NCBI GenBank assembly: GCA_905233965.1
Contig: CAJOFG010000141.1
Span: forward strand, 1-9,434
From: an uncultured Selenomonadaceae bacterium
Lineage (GTDB): Bacteria; Bacillota; Negativicutes; Selenomonadales; Selenomonadaceae
Length of the DNA: 9,434 nt
Direction: 5' to 3'
Shown in pieces: positions 6,354-9,434 of this stretch (the first letter of the stretch is position 1; every line of letters begins with the position of its first letter). The notes under the pieces were generated by a model. It saw only the letters and a list, made by a program, of their open reading frames with translations, ran no database searches and was not told the origin of the DNA. A program made the position numbers and the translations under genes.

Positions 6354-7082
6354 ATGTCGGGACATTCAAAATGGGCAAACATTAAACGCAGAAAAGGTGC
6401 AAACGATGCAATTCGCGGAGCGATGACAACGAAAATCAGCCGCGAAATTACAATCGCGGTAAAAATGGGCGGCTCCGATCCGACCGGAAACATGAGATTG
6501 AAACTCGCTTTGTCGAAGGCGAAAGCAAACAACGTGACGAAAGACAATATCAACCGGGCAATTCAAAAAGGTCTGGGCGCGTCCGACACTTCCAACTACG
6601 AAGAAATTACTTACGAAGGTTACGGACCCGGCGGCGCGGCTCTCATGCTTGACATTCTGACCGACAACCGGAACAGAACCGCCGCTGACGTTCGCCACAT
6701 TTTCACGAAGTACGGCGGCAATTTGGGAGAAACCGGTTGCGTCGGCTGGATGTTCAAAAAGAAAGCCGTTTTCGTCGTTGACAAAGAAAATTTCGACGAT
6801 GAGGACGCGCTTATGGAAATTGCGATGGATGCCGGAGCGGAGGACTTTGAATCCGACGAGGATATTTTTGAAATTACCGCCGCGCCGGAAGATTTCAACG
6901 CGATTGAATCCGCGCTTGCCGAAAAAGAAATTGAAACCGCGTCCGCTGAAATTACACAGGTTCCGGACACGACGGTCAAACTTTCCGGCGACGACGCGGA
7001 GAAAATTCAAAAACTTGTTGACGCGCTCGACGAAAACGATGACGTTCAAAATGTTTACGGCAATTACGAAATTGAGGAATAA
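6354..7082 (+). CDS. yebC: YebC/PmpR family protein
   Basis: A complete 242-residue member of the YebC family, long annotated as transcriptional regulators and more recently linked to translation (relief of ribosome stalling at proline-rich sequences); which role applies here cannot be read from sequence. It has the hallmark N-terminus MSGHSKWANIKRRKG (1-15), then KISREITIAVKMGG (27-40). NKDNINRAI-like helices follow (KANNVTKDNINRAI, 57-70), then the central YEGYGPGG (88-95) and TDNRNRTAADVRHIF (103-117). The second half is rich in Asp and Glu, as is usual for the family. The ATG is well supported by GAGGAG (6341-6346) 7 bases upstream. It is first in its own transcription unit and 10 bases ahead of ruvC, a very common bacterial neighbour. 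Codons 2-22 are duplicated in inverted orientation in the upstream ABC-F gene. Confidence 0.95.
   Translation: MSGHSKWANIKRRKGANDAIRGAMTTKISREITIAVKMGGSDPTGNMRLKLALSKAKANNVTKDNINRAIQKGLGASDTSNYEEITYEGYGPGGAALMLDILTDNRNRTAADVRHIFTKYGGNLGETGCVGWMFKKKAVFVVDKENFDDEDALMEIAMDAGAEDFESDEDIFEITAAPEDFNAIESALAEKEIETASAEITQVPDTTVKLSGDDAEKIQKLVDALDENDDVQNVYGNYEIEE
6358..6417 (+). repeat. Source copy of the 60-bp inverted repeat, within yebC
   Basis: This copy is in its native setting, codons 2-22 of yebC, where the encoded residues are the conserved YebC N-terminus. It is therefore the donor, and the copy at 5777-5836 is derived. The two arms are separated by 521 bases. Confidence 0.95.
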
Positions 7083-7092
7083 AATTTTTTAA

Positions 7093-7587
7093 ATGTTGGC
7101 ATTGGGAATAGATCCGGGTACGGCGATTTGCGGATACGGATTCGTCGAACAGGTACGCGGGCGTTTGGTTGCAAAAAAATTCGGCGCGATAACCACAAGT
7201 CCGAAGGCGCGAATGCAGGACAGACTTTTAAAAATCCACACCGAATTGGACGGGCTGATTAAAACTTTTCGCCCGGAAATAATCGGCGTGGAAAAACTTT
7301 TTTTCGGACGCAACGCGACAACCGCAATTCCTGTCGGACAGGCGCGGGGAGTAATTTTACTCTGCGCGGCGCAAAACAATTTGGAGCTTGTCGAAATTAC
7401 GCCGAACGAAGTCAAAATGTCAATCACCGGGTACGGCGGCGCGACGAAGGAACAAATAATTTACATGGTGACGAAAATTTTAAATTTGCCGGAACCGCCG
7501 AAACCGGACGACGTTGCGGACGCTCTGGCAATTTCGATCGCCGCATCTTACGAGGCACAAAATTTGGCGGTGAGGAATTTACTATGA
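7093..7587 (+). CDS. ruvC: Holliday junction endonuclease RuvC
   Basis: Dimeric Mg2+-dependent resolvase that nicks two opposed strands of a Holliday junction at the end of homologous recombination, working with the RuvAB branch-migration motor. It is complete at 164 residues (E. coli 173). The RNase H-like fold shows all four catalytic acids: Asp7 in GIDPGT, Glu67 in GVEKLFF, and Asp140 and Asp143 in PDDVADALAIS. The glycine-rich loop ITGYGGATKEQ (111-121) is also present. The ribosome site is poor. GAGGA (7074-7078) lies inside the end of yebC with a 14-base spacer to the ATG, so translation probably relies on coupling. The stop overlaps the ruvA start by 4 bases. The identification is secure. 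Confidence 0.96.
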   Translation: MLALGIDPGTAICGYGFVEQVRGRLVAKKFGAITTSPKARMQDRLLKIHTELDGLIKTFRPEIIGVEKLFFGRNATTAIPVGQARGVILLCAAQNNLELVEITPNEVKMSITGYGGATKEQIIYMVTKILNLPEPPKPDDVADALAISIAASYEAQNLAVRNLL

Positions 7588-8180
7588 TAGGTTATCTCTC
7601 CGGTAAAATAAAATTCCTGTACGAGGATACTTGTATTCTTGACGTGAACGGAGTGGGCTACAAAATTTTTCCGGACGCGGCGACTTTGCAAAATTTGAAA
7701 GTCGGAGAGCCGTCGGAATTTTTTATTCACACGGCGGTGAGGGAGGACGCGATAAATTTATTCGCGTTCAAAAGTCGTGCGGCGTTTGAACTTTTTGAAA
7801 CTCTGCTTACGGTAAACGGAGTCGGCGCAAAGTCCGCGCTGGGAATAATCGCAAAAATTTCTCCGGAAGATTTCGCAACGGCGATTGCCCGACAGGATTT
7901 AAACACTTTGACGAAGTTGCCCGGCATAGGAAAAAAATCCGCGCAGAGAATTTTGCTGGAACTCAAAGACAAATTCAAAAATATTTCTCCCTCCGAAGGC
8001 GACAACGAATTTATTCCCGCCGCACTTCCGGGAGATGCCGCCGACGAGGCGACCGATGCACTTTCCGCATTGGGTTACACCTCGTCGGAAATTTCTTCCG
8101 TCTTGAAGAAGGCTCCGAAAAATTCTTCGACGGAGCAGTTGATAAAATTCGCGCTGAAAGAATTGAATCGTTTCGCATAA
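7584..8180 (+). CDS. ruvA: Holliday junction branch-migration subunit RuvA
   Basis: Tetrameric protein that holds the four-way DNA junction in a square-planar form and loads the RuvB helicase. It is complete at 198 residues, the usual length. Domain I is the OB fold beginning MIGYLSGKIKF with the DVNGVGYKIF turn (20-29). Domain II has two helix-hairpin-helix DNA-contact motifs, LLTVNGVGAKSAL (74-86) and LTKLPGIGKKSAQRI (109-123). A flexible linker (about 133-151) leads to the RuvB-binding domain III, which contains ATDALSALGYTSSEI (156-170). Its ATG overlaps the ruvC stop (ATGA), with GTGAGG about 7 bases upstream, so the two are translationally coupled. The usual next gene, ruvB, is absent; a cation transporter follows instead. 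Confidence 0.96.
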   Translation: MIGYLSGKIKFLYEDTCILDVNGVGYKIFPDAATLQNLKVGEPSEFFIHTAVREDAINLFAFKSRAAFELFETLLTVNGVGAKSALGIIAKISPEDFATAIARQDLNTLTKLPGIGKKSAQRILLELKDKFKNISPSEGDNEFIPAALPGDAADEATDALSALGYTSSEISSVLKKAPKNSSTEQLIKFALKELNRFA

Positions 8181-8215
8181 TTTTTTGTGGGATATTCGGT
8201 GTATCAAATTTTTCC

Positions 8216-8220
8216 GGAGG
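8216..8220 (+). promoter_or_regulatory. Ribosome binding site for the TTG start of the cation transporter
   Basis: GGAGG is followed by 10 bases and a TTG at 8231. A second in-frame TTG at 8237 is 16 bases away and less likely; no ATG occurs before the first membrane segment. Confidence 0.65.
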
Positions 8221-8230
8221 AACTGCAAAT

Positions 8231-9373
8231 TTGTTTTTGGAAAAAATAATCGGAAAAAATTCCGGCACGCGAGAAAAATACGCGGCGACTTCCTGCCTTG
8301 TCGGTGTCGTCGTAAATTTTTTTCTTGCCGCGATGAAATTCGCGATCGGAATTTTGAGCAACTCCATTGCAATTATCGCGGACGCGGCTAACAATCTTTC
8401 CGATGTCGGGACTTCCGTAATGATGCTTATCGGTTTTCGGTTGACGGCGAAACCTGCCGACGAGGAACACCCTTTCGGACACGGCAGAGCGGAATATCTT
8501 GTCGGACTTTTAATTTCTCTTGTCATGATTTTTTTCGGCGCGGATCTTTTTTTCAACTCGATTAAAAGCGTCATTTGGTCGGAAAATTTGGACACGGACA
8601 AATATACTTTTATCGCATTGGTTCTTGCCGTTGCCGTAAAATTTTTTCTGGGTGTTTACTATCGGAGAGTCGCGAAAAAAATCGAGTCGCCGGCAATTCA
8701 TGCGGCATCTGCCGACAGTTTTTCCGATTGTTTGGGAACCGTCGCGGTAATTTTTTCCGTCGCGATTTATGCCGAGTTCGGAATAAATGTTGACGGTGTC
8801 GCCGGAATTTTAATTTCCGGTCCGATTGCTTACGGCGGATTCATGAATTTAAAGTCGGCGGTCAATCCTCTTTTGGGCGAACGTCCCGCGCCGGAATTGA
8901 TTGACGGAATAAAAAAAGTCGTGAACGATTGCCCGGACATTACCGGGTCGCACGACTTGATTGTTCACGGCTACGGAGTCGGAAAAAATTTTGTTTCCAT
9001 GCACGTCGAAATGCCTGAGTCGATGACTTTGTCGGCGGCTCACGAAGTTGTTGACAGGTTGGAGCGGCATTTAAAATCGGAGTTCAATGTTTTTGTCACG
9101 ATTCACGTTGATCCGGTTCTGACGGACGACAAAGATTTTGACGATTTACATTCGCTGACGAAAAGAATTTTGACTTCGATTGACGAAAAACTTTCACCGC
9201 ATGATTTCCGCGTCGTCCCGTACAAAAACGGTCGGAAGTTGGTTTTTGACGTTGCCGTCCCTCAAAATTTTTATCTGACGGACAGAGAAATTCGCCGGCA
9301 ATTTCACCGCAAACTCATGAACATTTATCCGCTTTACCGTGCCGCCATTCAATTTGATCATCAGTACTGCTGA
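8231..9373 (+). CDS. Cation diffusion facilitator, probable manganese exporter
   Basis: Membrane antiporter of the CDF family that exports a divalent metal in exchange for protons. At 380 residues it is longer than the usual about 300. Six membrane segments are visible, at about 18-40, 44-70, 88-110, 125-143, 160-182 and 185-205. Family motifs are the TM2 block DAANNLSDVGTS (51-62) and HPFGHGRAEY (80-89). Aligned by eye to YiiP, the transport site is Asn54 and Asp58 in TM2 with Asp162 and Asp166 in TM5 (ADSFSD). This N-D/D-D set has been associated with manganese CDFs, whereas zinc members have His in TM5. The cytoplasmic dimerisation domain spans about 222-295 (DGIKKVV to VFVTIHVDP). About 85 further residues follow and look like a second, divergent copy of that domain. 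The start is TTG with GGAGG 10 bases upstream. It is last in the yebC-ruvCA unit, 50 bases after ruvA. The metal is an inference. Confidence 0.88.
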   Translation: MFLEKIIGKNSGTREKYAATSCLVGVVVNFFLAAMKFAIGILSNSIAIIADAANNLSDVGTSVMMLIGFRLTAKPADEEHPFGHGRAEYLVGLLISLVMIFFGADLFFNSIKSVIWSENLDTDKYTFIALVLAVAVKFFLGVYYRRVAKKIESPAIHAASADSFSDCLGTVAVIFSVAIYAEFGINVDGVAGILISGPIAYGGFMNLKSAVNPLLGERPAPELIDGIKKVVNDCPDITGSHDLIVHGYGVGKNFVSMHVEMPESMTLSAAHEVVDRLERHLKSEFNVFVTIHVDPVLTDDKDFDDLHSLTKRILTSIDEKLSPHDFRVVPYKNGRKLVFDVAVPQNFYLTDREIRRQFHRKLMNIYPLYRAAIQFDHQYC

Positions 9374-9396
9374 AAAAATTTTTTGACACAAGCCGA

Positions 9397-9434
9397 ACAT
9401 CTCCCCCGCAAAAAAAATCGGGAGGTGTTTTTTT
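9397..9434 (+). terminator. Intrinsic terminator after the cation transporter
   Basis: ACATCTCCC (9397-9405) pairs with GGGAGGTGT (9420-9428), 9 pairs with one G-T wobble around a 14-base A-rich loop. A run of T (9428-9434) reaches the window edge. It begins 23 bases after the transporter stop and closes the yebC unit. Confidence 0.85.

Noticed and set aside
5777..6417. Inverted repeats as the ends of an invertible or mobile element
   Set aside because: The 521 bases between the arms hold only the ABC-F C-terminus, the terminator and the yebC promoter, with no recombinase. One arm is native yebC coding sequence, and inversion would not restore either gene.
8181..8230. Terminator between ruvA and the transporter
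   Set aside because: The short T run after the ruvA stop has no stem before it, so read-through into the transporter is expected.
9382..9387. TTGACA after the transporter as a -35 box
   Set aside because: A -10 at normal spacing would fall in the terminator stem, and none is present.

Overview
The window looks like a chromosomal stretch of a low-to-moderate GC Bacillota (Firmicutes) bacterium. Reasons are strong GGAGG-type ribosome sites, GTG and TTG starts, a class I gap-pgk glycolytic pair, a YdiF-type ABC-F ATPase, a small protein with the C-terminal signature of BofA (an endospore-lineage family), and the order yebC-ruvC-ruvA. A Negativicutes-like lineage is possible, but that is a guess. 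All 9.4 kb are accounted for by housekeeping genes and their signals. I see no CRISPR array, rRNA, tRNA, transposase, integrase or phage gene, and no obvious new multi-gene system.

Left part, minus strand (1-2355): gap (glyceraldehyde-3-phosphate dehydrogenase) followed by pgk (phosphoglycerate kinase, cut by the window edge). They are transcribed leftwards from a near-consensus promoter at 2327-2355 that has a small dyad on its -10 box. The 120-base gap-pgk spacer holds an imperfect GC hairpin followed by T-rich sequence, a possible attenuator. Together the two enzymes form the ATP-yielding steps of lower glycolysis.

Middle, plus strand (2414-6246): a divergent extended -10 promoter drives a family 2 glycosyltransferase, rnc (RNase III), a BofA-like small membrane protein and an ABC-F ATPase gene, closed by an intrinsic terminator at 6223-6246. 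The genes are tightly packed and probably form one operon.

Right part, plus strand (6251-9434): a second promoter drives yebC, ruvC, ruvA and a cation diffusion facilitator whose metal-site residues suggest manganese. It ends in a strong terminator at the window edge. RuvC and RuvA are Holliday-junction proteins; ruvB is not in the window.

The outstanding observation is a perfect 60-bp inverted copy of the start of yebC (codons 2-22, 6358-6417) inside the ABC-F gene at 5777-5836. It replaces the Walker B/D-loop segment of the second ATPase domain and shifts the frame, so the gene is broken as written. The structure looks like a templated, microhomology-guided template switch. It is either a real mutation or an amplification/assembly chimera; the sequence alone cannot say which.
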